In this document: positions 26,207 through 34,467 of the stretch, one piece after another | Layout of the letters: each line of letters starts with the position of its first letter | Numbering within the stretch: position 1 is the stretch's first letter | Source of the DNA: Bacillus sp. FJAT-27225 | Lineage (GTDB): Bacteria; Bacillota; Bacilli; Bacillales; Cytobacillaceae | DNA length: 64,000 nt | Assembly: GCF_001685025.1 (NCBI RefSeq) | Contig: NZ_MAYU01000001.1 | Location: 62,001 to 126,000 of the forward strand | Reading direction: 5' to 3' | Notes under the pieces: generated by a model | What the model was told of the DNA's origin: nothing | Database searches by the model: none | Seen by the model: the letters and a program-made list of their open reading frames with translations, nothing else | Translations under genes and position numbers: made by a program

Positions 26207-26286
26207 AATTGATGGAAGATCTTTTACAGTTTTAAGGAGGCCATTGTTTTATATAAAACTTCTTTCTGTGGGCAGGCACTTATATT

Positions 26287-26640
26287 TTACTTCTTGGTTT
26301 TAATTACTCCCTTTTTCTCAAGGTTTATTAATATCCCCTTATTTTTGAACCTGTTGTAAGCTATCATCTTGTTTAAATCTTTCAATGTCAGGTTTGCCGG
26401 GTCAGTTGTGAGTTCGCAGTTAAATTTGGTAGTTAGCGAGATAAAGTATTGAATCTGTTTGTCTGTCAACGAATAATCCTCTGAGTTTACCGGGTTTTGC
26501 TGTCCAGTCGCGTTAGTTTCTGCATGTTCCTTAATTTTCGCTTCGACTATTGCCTCGATTTCGTTTGTACTGATTGGTTTCTGCTTCTCTTGAGGCGGAG
26601 CTGTATTTGATAATAATTTATTAATTAATGTTTTGAGCAT
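26287..26640 (-). CDS. hypothetical protein, 117 residues
   Basis: Minus-strand gene; ATG 26640 is preceded by a weak AGGATG. The N-terminal third is low-complexity and charged (Pro/Gln/Lys/Thr), the centre carries an acidic helix (EIEAIVEAKIKEHAE), and the C-terminal half (residues 55-110) looks like a compact helical domain with NLTLKDLNKMIAYNRFKNKG. No recognised family. It is divergent from the NERD-helicase gene; the 176-bp gap probably contains both promoters. It could be a small DNA-associated protein, but nothing shows this. Confidence 0.55.
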   Translation of the reverse strand: MLKTLINKLLSNTAPPQEKQKPISTNEIEAIVEAKIKEHAETNATGQQNPVNSEDYSLTDKQIQYFISLTTKFNCELTTDPANLTLKDLNKMIAYNRFKNKGILINLEKKGVIKTKK

Positions 26641-26816
26641 GGTTTCACATCCTGATTTATAATCCTTACCTCTATTTTAAATTTCCCCCAAGAAATTACA
26701 ATGGATTTTCAGAAAATAGTGAGAAAAGTTGTTAAATAGGTTTAATTCTGTAAATATTTAGGTGGATTGTATCATAATTGTAGTATAATGTAGAAAAATA
26801 CATATTTGGAGCTGGT

Positions 26817-28739
26817 ATGATGGCGATTACGGTTCCTGAAACGATTCGGAGCAGTGCGACCGCTGGGGAGCGGCTTGTTTTCCGGACGTTGAAAACATTC
26901 TTGCCTGACGATTATATTGTTTATTATGAACCAGAGATACATGGTAGAAGGCCGGATTTTGTGATAATCGGGCCCGACTTGGGTTTGCTTGTGCTGGAAG
27001 TGAAAGATTACACAAAAAACACTCTTTATCAGCTCAATCCTGATGAATGGCATATCCTCACGTCTTCTGGAGATCAGGCTATCATAAAGAGCCCTTTAAA
27101 GCAGGCGAGGGACAATGTATTTAAAGTAGTTGACGTTCTGAAGAAGGATAAGAACCTGATACAAACGGAAGGGAAGCATCAATTCAATTTGAAGTTTCCG
27201 TATGGCTATGGAGTCGTTTTTACAAGGCTTTATGCGAAGGATTTCATTCAGGAAGGGCTGTATAGTATCATAGATCCGCAGCTATGTTTGAACCGAGATG
27301 AAATCGACCCCGATAAGGAGGATTTTTCCGAAGAGGTATTAATGGAAAAAATCCTGAATATGTTTGTGGTTCCGTATCGGTTAAGAGAGCCATTGTCTTT
27401 TGAAGATATTAACGCGATTCGCTATCACCTTTTCCCAGAGGTGAGAATAAGTGCGGAGTTCAAGCCGCCGGTTCCATATCGGGATCAACTGTTGTTGTCG
27501 CTGCATGATATTAAAACGATGGATTTGCATCAAGAGAATCTGGCCAAGCAGTTAGGTGATAAAAACAGACTTATCCGTGGTGTTGCGGGGAGCGGCAAGA
27601 CAATCATCCTGGCTAGCAGGGCAAAGATGTTGTCAAAACAGAACCCTGATTGGAAGATATTGATTCTTTGCTACAATATCTCACTGGCCAATTCCATAGA
27701 GCAGATGATTCGCCATATGCTCAACGAACCAGAAGATTTGTTTGACTTTAATTTTTCCAAGGGTGGAGTAGAAAATCCCGTAAACCATCACAACATTACA
27801 GTTCGGAATTTCCATGCCTGGCTTAAGAAGGATTTACGGATTAAAGAGCAGCAAATTCCAGTGATTGTAGAAAAGATAAAAAGAAAAGAAACCATCTTAC
27901 CAGTTTACGATGCGATCCTAATTGATGAGGGCCAGGACTTTGAAGCTGAATGGCTGGCACTGGTAAGCTCGCTTCTTAACGAAGAGACACAATCGCTATT
28001 ACTGGTTGAGGATAGGGCACAAGATATATACAAGCGGAAACGATCGTATGTGCAGGACACTGGTTTGAGCTTCCAGGGAAGATCGAAAATCCTTTCGATT
28101 AATTACAGAAATACTGCGCAAATCGTGAAGTTTGCCTGGGATTTTTACCGTAAACATTCAATGCTAAAGAACAAGGTTGTAAATAGAGAGCTAGAGGGAG
28201 AAATTATTGCTCCTCAAAGTACAAAACGGAAAGGGCCAGAGCCCGGAATCATCCGTGCCAGCAATTTTTACGAGGAAATCCGGCTAGTTGCCCGGCAAAT
28301 GAAGAAACTCCATGACGAACGGAAAGTCTCATATGAAGAGATGCTTATTCTGTATCGGGTGAAGCGGACAATCCAATTTCCCGTCATTGACATCATTCAG
28401 CGAACCCTTAAAGAAGCCGGCCTGCCGTATTATTGGATAACCGAGAATGAGAATTCAAAGCGCTCCTTTGAAAAAGAAGATGGCAAAATTAAGATAAGTA
28501 CCATCGACAGCAGCAAAGGCTTGGATTTCAGGGCCGTCTTCATTGTTAATACGGATTCTATGCCATTCCCTCTAGAAGAGGATAAGGAAAGAGAAGTGTC
28601 TTTGCTGTATATTGGAATGACGAGGGCGAAAGAGTATCTGTGCTTGTCCTATTCTGGTCAATCTGAATTCACTCAGTATATGGATACTTTGTTTGATGAA
28701 AGAAAAGCACAAAAAACATTGAAGCAAAATATTAAATAG
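26817..28739 (+). CDS. NERD-domain nuclease fused to UvrD-like SF1 helicase
   Basis: 640 residues. The N-terminal NERD domain (about 15-135) has GERLVFRTL and HGRRPDFVIIG...LLVLEVKDY, the Asp and Glu-x-Lys of a PD-(D/E)xK-type nuclease fold. The SF1 helicase follows, with Walker A GVAGSGKT (near 255), Walker B LIDEGQDFE (near 370), motif IV-type SINYRNT and a C-terminal STIDSSKGLDF / YIGMTRAKEYL pair. GGAG at 26808-26811 can serve ATG 26817 or 26820. Proteins of this kind unwind and cut DNA; several defence systems use them. Here the gene stands alone with its own terminator at the right border of the island. Codon use is less AT-rich than in the GHKL operon. Confidence 0.85.
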   Translation: MMAITVPETIRSSATAGERLVFRTLKTFLPDDYIVYYEPEIHGRRPDFVIIGPDLGLLVLEVKDYTKNTLYQLNPDEWHILTSSGDQAIIKSPLKQARDNVFKVVDVLKKDKNLIQTEGKHQFNLKFPYGYGVVFTRLYAKDFIQEGLYSIIDPQLCLNRDEIDPDKEDFSEEVLMEKILNMFVVPYRLREPLSFEDINAIRYHLFPEVRISAEFKPPVPYRDQLLLSLHDIKTMDLHQENLAKQLGDKNRLIRGVAGSGKTIILASRAKMLSKQNPDWKILILCYNISLANSIEQMIRHMLNEPEDLFDFNFSKGGVENPVNHHNITVRNFHAWLKKDLRIKEQQIPVIVEKIKRKETILPVYDAILIDEGQDFEAEWLALVSSLLNEETQSLLLVEDRAQDIYKRKRSYVQDTGLSFQGRSKILSINYRNTAQIVKFAWDFYRKHSMLKNKVVNRELEGEIIAPQSTKRKGPEPGIIRASNFYEEIRLVARQMKKLHDERKVSYEEMLILYRVKRTIQFPVIDIIQRTLKEAGLPYYWITENENSKRSFEKEDGKIKISTIDSSKGLDFRAVFIVNTDSMPFPLEEDKEREVSLLYIGMTRAKEYLCLSYSGQSEFTQYMDTLFDERKAQKTLKQNIK

Positions 28740-28759
28740 CTTTTAATTGTATCTTGAAG

Positions 28760-28788
28760 AGGGCTGTCCATAATGGGCAGTCCTATTT
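28760..28788 (+). terminator. terminator-like hairpin after the NERD-helicase gene
   Basis: AGGGCTGTCC pairs with GGGCAGTCCT (G-U tolerated) over an ATAAT loop, followed by ATTT. Moderate quality. Confidence 0.55.
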
Positions 28789-29172
28789 AATGTAGTACTG
28801 CATTTGAATAGGCCATATTTTCATAGAATACACGGCAGAGAAAAGGGGATGAAGACAGAATAAAAAACGAGTTTTTCATAATCGTTAGCATGCTAGGACT
28901 CTTGTAACGAGCCTTAACCTTACTAGTCCTGGACCTACTTAAATGACAATCAATTGTCATTTTTTATAATTATTAGACAATAAACTTTCGTTATGTTACC
29001 ATTTCGATAACATCATAGAAACCTAACAACAAGTTAAAAAGTAATGGAGGCGAGGTGAGTAGTTTACTGTTTTTGTGAAGTTTTTTGGAAGCGTTGTCAT
29101 TGGAAATGTTGATTTTGCCATGTGTTGGGAAGATGGGAAGCACAATGATTTACGGAAGGGGAGATTTTGCTG
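28789..29172. other. intergenic stretch before the sialidase gene
   Basis: No gene supported. It holds a near-perfect palindrome, AAATGACAAT-CA-ATTGTCATTT (28941-28962), followed by T-rich sequence, which is either a terminator or an operator for the sialidase cluster, and a likely promoter region before the ribosome site AAGGGGAG (29156-29163). Confidence 0.4.
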
Positions 29173-31578
29173 GTGAAGAAAATTTCAAGGTTTATAGTGT
29201 TGTTGCTAATAACCACTTTAGTCTTTGGACAGGGTACATTTGTTTCCGCAGCATCAACTGCTGATAAACCAGAGCCGGTTTTACAGGTGGAAAACCAAAT
29301 CATTAAAGACGGATATTTCACTAACTTAAATGATCACGTTGATCAACTGAAGGAATTGGATGAAGGAACCATTATTGTTCGATTCCAATATACTGGCTCG
29401 TCTATCATGTCACTTTTTTCTTTAAGTAATAATAGAGTGCGGGATGGCCATTTTAATCTTTATATTTCACCTTCCGCAATCGGAAGTGAAAATCGGTTAG
29501 AGAAACCAGAAGAAGCAAAGACGAATATACATATTCGCACTGATGTGAATTTGAAAGAAAATGAAGTATATACGTTGGCTATGGTTGTAGACAAGGATAA
29601 AGGTTATAAGTACTTTTTGGATGGTGAATTAATCAAGGAAGATTCACAGTCTCCGAGGAAATTCCTAAGCAACATTTATGAGCCAAACAGCGCACAACTA
29701 GGAAGGACGGAAAGGGCAGCAGGTGGTAACCAGTATCCGTTCAAGGGCAATATTGATTTTGCGAAAGTCTTTGATGAGCCGCTTGCTGATGATGTCCTAG
29801 CATCGATTACCGGCGAAACAAAAGCTGCATCATTGGAAAATCCTCTGCCAGAATCGGCACCAAAACCAGTAAGCGTTTTTTATCCAGGCTTCATGGATTC
29901 GAATAATTATCGGATTCCAGCATTGCTCCATACTGAAAAAGGGACACTAATTGCGGGAATTGACCGCCGTGTTGTTCATGGAGGGGATTCTCCAAACAAT
30001 ATCGACGCTGTTATCCGACGGAGCTTTGACCAGGGACAAACATGGGAAGAAGATGGAATTGTCATCAATGATTATCCGGACCAGGCATCCAATATTGACC
30101 TGTCTTTCGTACAGGATCAATCCAATGAACGGATTTTTGCGCTTGTTGACGGGTTTCCTCATGGAGCGGGACTTATGGGAGGCTTTGGCAACAATGCGTA
30201 TAAAGGAACTGGTTTTAAAACTGTAGATGGTAAACAATATCTGTATTTAACGGATGAACATAACAACGAATACACGATTAGAGAAAATGGAATCGTCTAT
30301 GACGAAAGTGGAACAGCTACTGACTATTCGGTGGATGAAGATCGTAATTTATATTTGAATGGCGAAAAGATAGATAACTATTTTAGCGAGACTTCACCAC
30401 TAAAACCGTTTAAAACATCGTATCTTGAGTTGTATTATAGCGATGATGAAGGAGAAACATGGACAGGGCCAATTGATTTAAATGATGAAGTAAAAGAAGA
30501 ATGGATGATCTTCTTGGGAACGGGTCCAGGAAACGGCATCCAGCTTACTGAAGGCCCGAACGAAGGAAGACTCGTATTCCCTGTGTATTTCTTGAATGAA
30601 TATAATCGCCAGGCCAGTGCGGTTATTTATAGTGATGACAATGGTGAAACATGGCACCGCGGGGAGTCCCCGAACGAAGGCAGAATTGTCGACGGACAGA
30701 CGATCAATGAACGGTATTTCACGAATTCCAGTCATGAAATTACTGAATCACAGGTTGTCGAAATGCCGGATGGCCAGCTGAAGCTATTCATGAGGAATTA
30801 CTCGGGATATGCACAAATCGCGACAAGCTTTGACGGAGGGGAAACATGGGAACCTGAAGTCGTTACGGAAAAGGCTTTGACCGCACCATACAGTCAAATG
30901 TCAGCGATTCGTTATGATGGCCAGATCGATGGGATGGAAGCTGTTATTTTTTCAAGTGCAAGTGATTCTAGAAGCAGAATTAATGGAACGGTGAAGGCCG
31001 GGTTAATTGAGGAAGATGGAACCTATGAGAATGGCCGGACCAAATATTCGTTTAACTGGAAATATAGCAAACTGGTGAAAGAAGGCCACTATGGATATTC
31101 GAGCCTTACAAACTTGCCGAACGGTGAAATTGGCCTGTTTTATGAAGGAACGGCCAATACTGTCATGGACTATATCAAGCTGGACGTCGATTATCTAAAA
31201 TTGGATTGGCAGAAGTATAATCCGGCACCAAAGCCAGTAATCGAATCATTCAATGTGCTAACCGAAACTCCAAGGCCTTATCGCCCGGGTGAGAAGATTA
31301 AAGTAGAGATTGCATTCGATGACTTTGTTGTGTTGATGGGCAATAAACAGATTCACGGCACAATTGACGGACAAGAAATCCAATTCGACTTGGTTGAGAA
31401 AATAAACAATACCAGATACATTTTTGAAGGAATTGTTCCGGATTTAAAACCAAGAGCTTATGACGCAGAGTTTAAATTGGACCCGAATCTATCTATTTAT
31501 AATGTTTACGGCGAATTATTTGAGCCGAATCCAGAAGCGGCCACTTTCACCGACAAGGTGATCATAAGAGCTGAATAA
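29173..31578 (+). CDS. secreted exo-alpha-sialidase (GH33)
   Basis: 801 residues from GTG 29173 (AAGGGGAG nine bases upstream; TTG 29167 is too close). A signal peptide (hydrophobic residues 6-25, cleavage near VSAAS) leads into an N-terminal concanavalin-like domain (about 45-215) as in NanA/NanI-type sialidases. The catalytic propeller follows: YRIP (near 245) and four Asp boxes (SFDQGQTW, SDDEGETW, SDDNGETW, SFDGGETW). A 110-residue beta-domain ends the protein. It would release sialic acid from glycoconjugates outside the cell. No LPxTG anchor, so it is probably released. An RpiR-type regulator and a NanM-like epimerase follow on the same strand. Confidence 0.88.
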   Translation: MKKISRFIVLLLITTLVFGQGTFVSAASTADKPEPVLQVENQIIKDGYFTNLNDHVDQLKELDEGTIIVRFQYTGSSIMSLFSLSNNRVRDGHFNLYISPSAIGSENRLEKPEEAKTNIHIRTDVNLKENEVYTLAMVVDKDKGYKYFLDGELIKEDSQSPRKFLSNIYEPNSAQLGRTERAAGGNQYPFKGNIDFAKVFDEPLADDVLASITGETKAASLENPLPESAPKPVSVFYPGFMDSNNYRIPALLHTEKGTLIAGIDRRVVHGGDSPNNIDAVIRRSFDQGQTWEEDGIVINDYPDQASNIDLSFVQDQSNERIFALVDGFPHGAGLMGGFGNNAYKGTGFKTVDGKQYLYLTDEHNNEYTIRENGIVYDESGTATDYSVDEDRNLYLNGEKIDNYFSETSPLKPFKTSYLELYYSDDEGETWTGPIDLNDEVKEEWMIFLGTGPGNGIQLTEGPNEGRLVFPVYFLNEYNRQASAVIYSDDNGETWHRGESPNEGRIVDGQTINERYFTNSSHEITESQVVEMPDGQLKLFMRNYSGYAQIATSFDGGETWEPEVVTEKALTAPYSQMSAIRYDGQIDGMEAVIFSSASDSRSRINGTVKAGLIEEDGTYENGRTKYSFNWKYSKLVKEGHYGYSSLTNLPNGEIGLFYEGTANTVMDYIKLDVDYLKLDWQKYNPAPKPVIESFNVLTETPRPYRPGEKIKVEIAFDDFVVLMGNKQIHGTIDGQEIQFDLVEKINNTRYIFEGIVPDLKPRAYDAEFKLDPNLSIYNVYGELFEPNPEAATFTDKVIIRAE

Positions 31579-31588
31579 CTAAGGAATG

Positions 31589-31633
31589 GGAGCTGTTGCG
31601 AAGCCATCATTACGGACTTTTCGCAGCAGTTCC
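31589..31633 (+). terminator. long hairpin after the sialidase gene
   Basis: GGAGCTGTTGCGAA pairs with TTCGCAGCAGTTCC (12 of 14) around a 16-nt loop. There is no T run, so it may stabilise the sialidase mRNA 3' end or act as an attenuator instead of a classical terminator. Confidence 0.4.
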
Positions 31634-31749
31634 TTCCAAATTCCATATAATTTTGTACACTACATTTTTATCCACCCTATACTCCTCACATCTGCTTCTT
31701 TGTTTATAATAGAAGCATTGGTGGCTTTTCAATTTTGGAGGTGGATGAA

Positions 31750-32598
31750 ATGACAGCGAACTCTATGGAAAAAATGAAAGGTATTAAACCGTCCATTGTA
31801 ATGGAGCAAAATAAGCATACATTTACGAAATCAGAAGTTAAAATATACGAATACATTCGGGCTCATACCCAATGGGTACTCTACCATTCTTTAACCGAGT
31901 TATCCGAGGCTAGTGGAGCAGCCGAAGCAACCGTCTTACGGTTTTTCAGGAAATTGGGGTTCAAAGGATTTCAGGATTTCAAATTTTTGTTGGCACAGGA
32001 AGTCTCATTGTCTGCACAACAAGACGACCATGAAACGATCATTAAAAAGGTCCGGAACACGATGATCCAGGCTATAAACGAATCATCTGAAGTGATCAAA
32101 TTGGAAGAATTGCAAACTGGAATCGACATGGTTAATCATTCCAATGATGTTGTCATTTTTGGGATTGGCGCTTCAGGCATAGCCGGGTTAGATATGCAGA
32201 ATCGCTTAATGAGAATTGGAAAACATGCAGATGTTGTTACGGACTCGCATTTTCAAATTATGAGAGCATCATGTATGACTGAGAAAACTGTCGTCATTGC
32301 GATTAGCCTTACTGGAAGTACAAAAGACATTGTAGATGCTGTGGAAATAGCTAAGGGAAATAATGCTAAGGTGATTGCTTTAACGAGTTATGTTAAATCT
32401 CCGTTAACACGGTTTGCTGATTTAGTATTATTATCATCCTCGAAGGAGAATCCATTAGAAAGTGGATCCTTAGTATCTAAAATCTCTCAGTTGTATCTGA
32501 TTGACCTTCTATGTACGGGAATTGCGATGAAAAATGTAGAAAATGCAAAAGAGATTAGCATGAAAACATCCAAGAATCTATCAAGCAAGCTTTACTAG
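31750..32598 (+). CDS. RpiR-family transcriptional regulator (HTH + SIS), probable sialic-acid or amino-sugar sensor
   Basis: 282 residues; GGAGGTGG (31737-31744) selects ATG 31750 over the upstream TTG. N-terminal helix-turn-helix of RpiR type (residues about 20-90: SEVKIYEYIRAH, AAEATVLRFFRKLGFKGFQDF), followed by a SIS sugar-phosphate-isomerase domain (about 125-260) with GIGASGIAG and AISLTGSTKDIVD as the phosphosugar-binding loops. Family members sense phosphorylated sugars. Its place between sialidase and NanM-like genes suggests response to a sialic-acid or ManNAc/GlcNAc phosphate. It probably regulates its neighbours. Catabolic nan genes are not in this window. Confidence 0.83.
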   Translation: MTANSMEKMKGIKPSIVMEQNKHTFTKSEVKIYEYIRAHTQWVLYHSLTELSEASGAAEATVLRFFRKLGFKGFQDFKFLLAQEVSLSAQQDDHETIIKKVRNTMIQAINESSEVIKLEELQTGIDMVNHSNDVVIFGIGASGIAGLDMQNRLMRIGKHADVVTDSHFQIMRASCMTEKTVVIAISLTGSTKDIVDAVEIAKGNNAKVIALTSYVKSPLTRFADLVLLSSSKENPLESGSLVSKISQLYLIDLLCTGIAMKNVENAKEISMKTSKNLSSKLY

Positions 32599-32643
32599 AA
32601 TTATCTACATTATGAGGTACTGACAAACGGGGGAGGGAATGTC

Positions 32644-33825
32644 TTGAAAAAGGTTTGGATAGCGGCGATTGCATCAATGCTTGTTATTGGGAGTTATATC
32701 GGGACGAATGCTGACGCTTCCGGAAACGCAAATGCAGAAGCCAAAGCAAACGCTTCTAAACAGGTGAGAGCGGTAGAAAGAATCACTTGGGAACATGCAG
32801 GACAGCTTGAGGCACCAAAGGGTTTTGATAAGAACATCGGTGCCGCGGGAGTGCTATCAGGATCTTATAAAGATTATTTGATCGTTGGCGGTGGAGCGAA
32901 TTTTCCTTATGAATCGGTCTTGAACGGAGGGGCCAGGGAAACTTACTCAGATATTTATGTTTATAAAAAAGAGAAAAGTGGTTTAACGTTGGTAGAACAC
33001 ACAAATCTTGATCATAAGATCGGATATGGTTCATCCATCACGACAGATAAAGGTGTCTATTATATCGGAGGAAGCCCAGATACTGAACATGCAGACGACA
33101 TCCTGCTCCTGACGATTGATAAAAACCAAAAACTGAACGTTGAAAAAGTAGGAGATCTGCCATTTACCATAAGCAATGGTATAGCAGTTGAGAAGGATGG
33201 AAAATTGTATATTGGACTTGGCCAGCAAAATGGGAAGGACAGCAATAAATTATATGAATATGATTTAAAAACTGGCAAGACTAGAGAATTGGCACCTATA
33301 CCAGGAGAAAGTGTCAGAAACCAAAGTGTCGCACAGCTGTTAAATGGAAATCTATATGTATTTAGTGGTGGAGGATCGATTGCGTATACAGATGGCTATA
33401 AATATGATATCGAGAAGAACACCTGGTCAAACGTTTCTTCAGTAAAAGTCGATGATCAAGAAATATCCCTGCTGGGAGCAAACTCTGTCAAACTAAACAA
33501 AGATGAAATGCTGGTAATCGGAGGATTTAATAAAGAAGTATACGATCATGCAGTGAAAAATTTAAATACATTACAGGGAGAAGAGTTAGAAGCATTTAGA
33601 ACAAAGTACTTCACTGCGGATCCTTATGAGTTTAATTGGAATAAAGATATTCTAATCTATAATGCCAAAAAGGACACGTGGAGATCAATCGGAAAGGTTC
33701 CATTTGATGCCCCATGTGGACAAGGCTTAGTGTTAATGGATAAGCAAATTTTTTCGATAAATGGAGAAATAAAACCCGGGGTAAGAACAAATGCAATGTA
33801 TTCAGGGACTTTGCTAAACCGTTAA
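32644..33825 (+). CDS. nanM: secreted Kelch-repeat N-acetylneuraminate epimerase (NanM-like)
   Basis: 393 residues from TTG 32644 (GGGGGAGGG just upstream). A signal peptide (residues 1-25, cleavage near ADAS) is followed by an Ala/Asn/Lys-rich linker, then a six-bladed Kelch propeller with repeated glycine-doublet strands (LIVGGGANFP, YYIGGSPD, LYVFSGGGSI, MLVIGGFNKEV). NanM proteins speed conversion of alpha- to beta-sialic acid; in Gram-negatives they are periplasmic, here the protein is exported. It would act on sialic acid freed by the sialidase. Some NanM relatives are annotated as cyclically permuted mutarotases. Followed by a strong terminator. Confidence 0.78.
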   Translation: MKKVWIAAIASMLVIGSYIGTNADASGNANAEAKANASKQVRAVERITWEHAGQLEAPKGFDKNIGAAGVLSGSYKDYLIVGGGANFPYESVLNGGARETYSDIYVYKKEKSGLTLVEHTNLDHKIGYGSSITTDKGVYYIGGSPDTEHADDILLLTIDKNQKLNVEKVGDLPFTISNGIAVEKDGKLYIGLGQQNGKDSNKLYEYDLKTGKTRELAPIPGESVRNQSVAQLLNGNLYVFSGGGSIAYTDGYKYDIEKNTWSNVSSVKVDDQEISLLGANSVKLNKDEMLVIGGFNKEVYDHAVKNLNTLQGEELEAFRTKYFTADPYEFNWNKDILIYNAKKDTWRSIGKVPFDAPCGQGLVLMDKQIFSINGEIKPGVRTNAMYSGTLLNR

Positions 33826-33908
33826 GCGAACCTGCAAAATGTATTGGGCGGCTTGCCTACAAGCCACCTCTGGTTTTGTAAAGCAGGAGAATTGAATAGT
33901 ATTATCGG

Positions 33909-33947
33909 AAGAGGATGATCCATGTATATTGGATTATCCTCTTTTTA
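33909..33947 (+). terminator. rho-independent terminator of the sialidase cluster
   Basis: AGAGGATGATCC pairs with GGATTATCCTCT (one G-U) around ATGTATATT, followed by T5. It lies about 85 bp after nanM. Confidence 0.85.
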
Positions 33948-34095
33948 TGATTAGCACTGTTTAACCGGGTTTATCGTCAATTTAATTTTTCTAAGCCGAA
34001 ACAGCTGTTAACAAGAAACTACTCGCGTTATAGTCCTGAGCCCAGATGAGGCAAATGGGGTGAATCCTTTAATAGGGGTATTTTTTAAGTCTTTT

Positions 34096-34245
34096 ATGGA
34101 TGAATTGCTGTGTAACTGTTCCTGTAAGCTCCAAAGCGTCGATTCTATTTAAATGAAGAGGGAGAAATATCCTATGGGGCAGCGACCTTTTGAATTTAGT
34201 ATGGTCATGGTGCCTGTTTATATATTCAACTCTATGTATTTTAAT
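34096..34245 (+). pseudogene. 3' relic of a DASS/SLC13 transporter gene
   Basis: A fragment reading MNCCVTVPVSSKASILF followed by a stop. It aligns with the GMNYCVTVPVSSKALLLFYEEGE region near the C-terminus of the transporter at 46977-48428, and the following bases continue to resemble that gene in shifted frames (AGAGGGAGAAAT / TTTATATA). It lies alone between nanM and the AbgT gene. The upstream part of the transporter is gone. Confidence 0.6.
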
Positions 34246-34467
34246 TCTAAAATCGACAATAAATCGGAGGTAATTCTAAGGTAATTGTTTCTATGAGATA
34301 CACGAAAAACATAGTAGACTTAAGGGTTTGATGTTACTATGTGAGAATTACCAACCTGAAGATTGACTTTTTTTGTTGATATCCGAAGATTAAATATATA
34401 TACTCTTTTTATTGCATTTTTTTTAGTATCCTCTTAGATTTAAACTGCCTGAAGGAGTATGATTCTT

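Noticed and set aside
26008-26235. 75-codon plus-strand frame over the decayed repeat copy
   Set aside because: It lies opposite a pseudogene on the other strand and has no ribosome site; the terminator at 26174 falls inside it.
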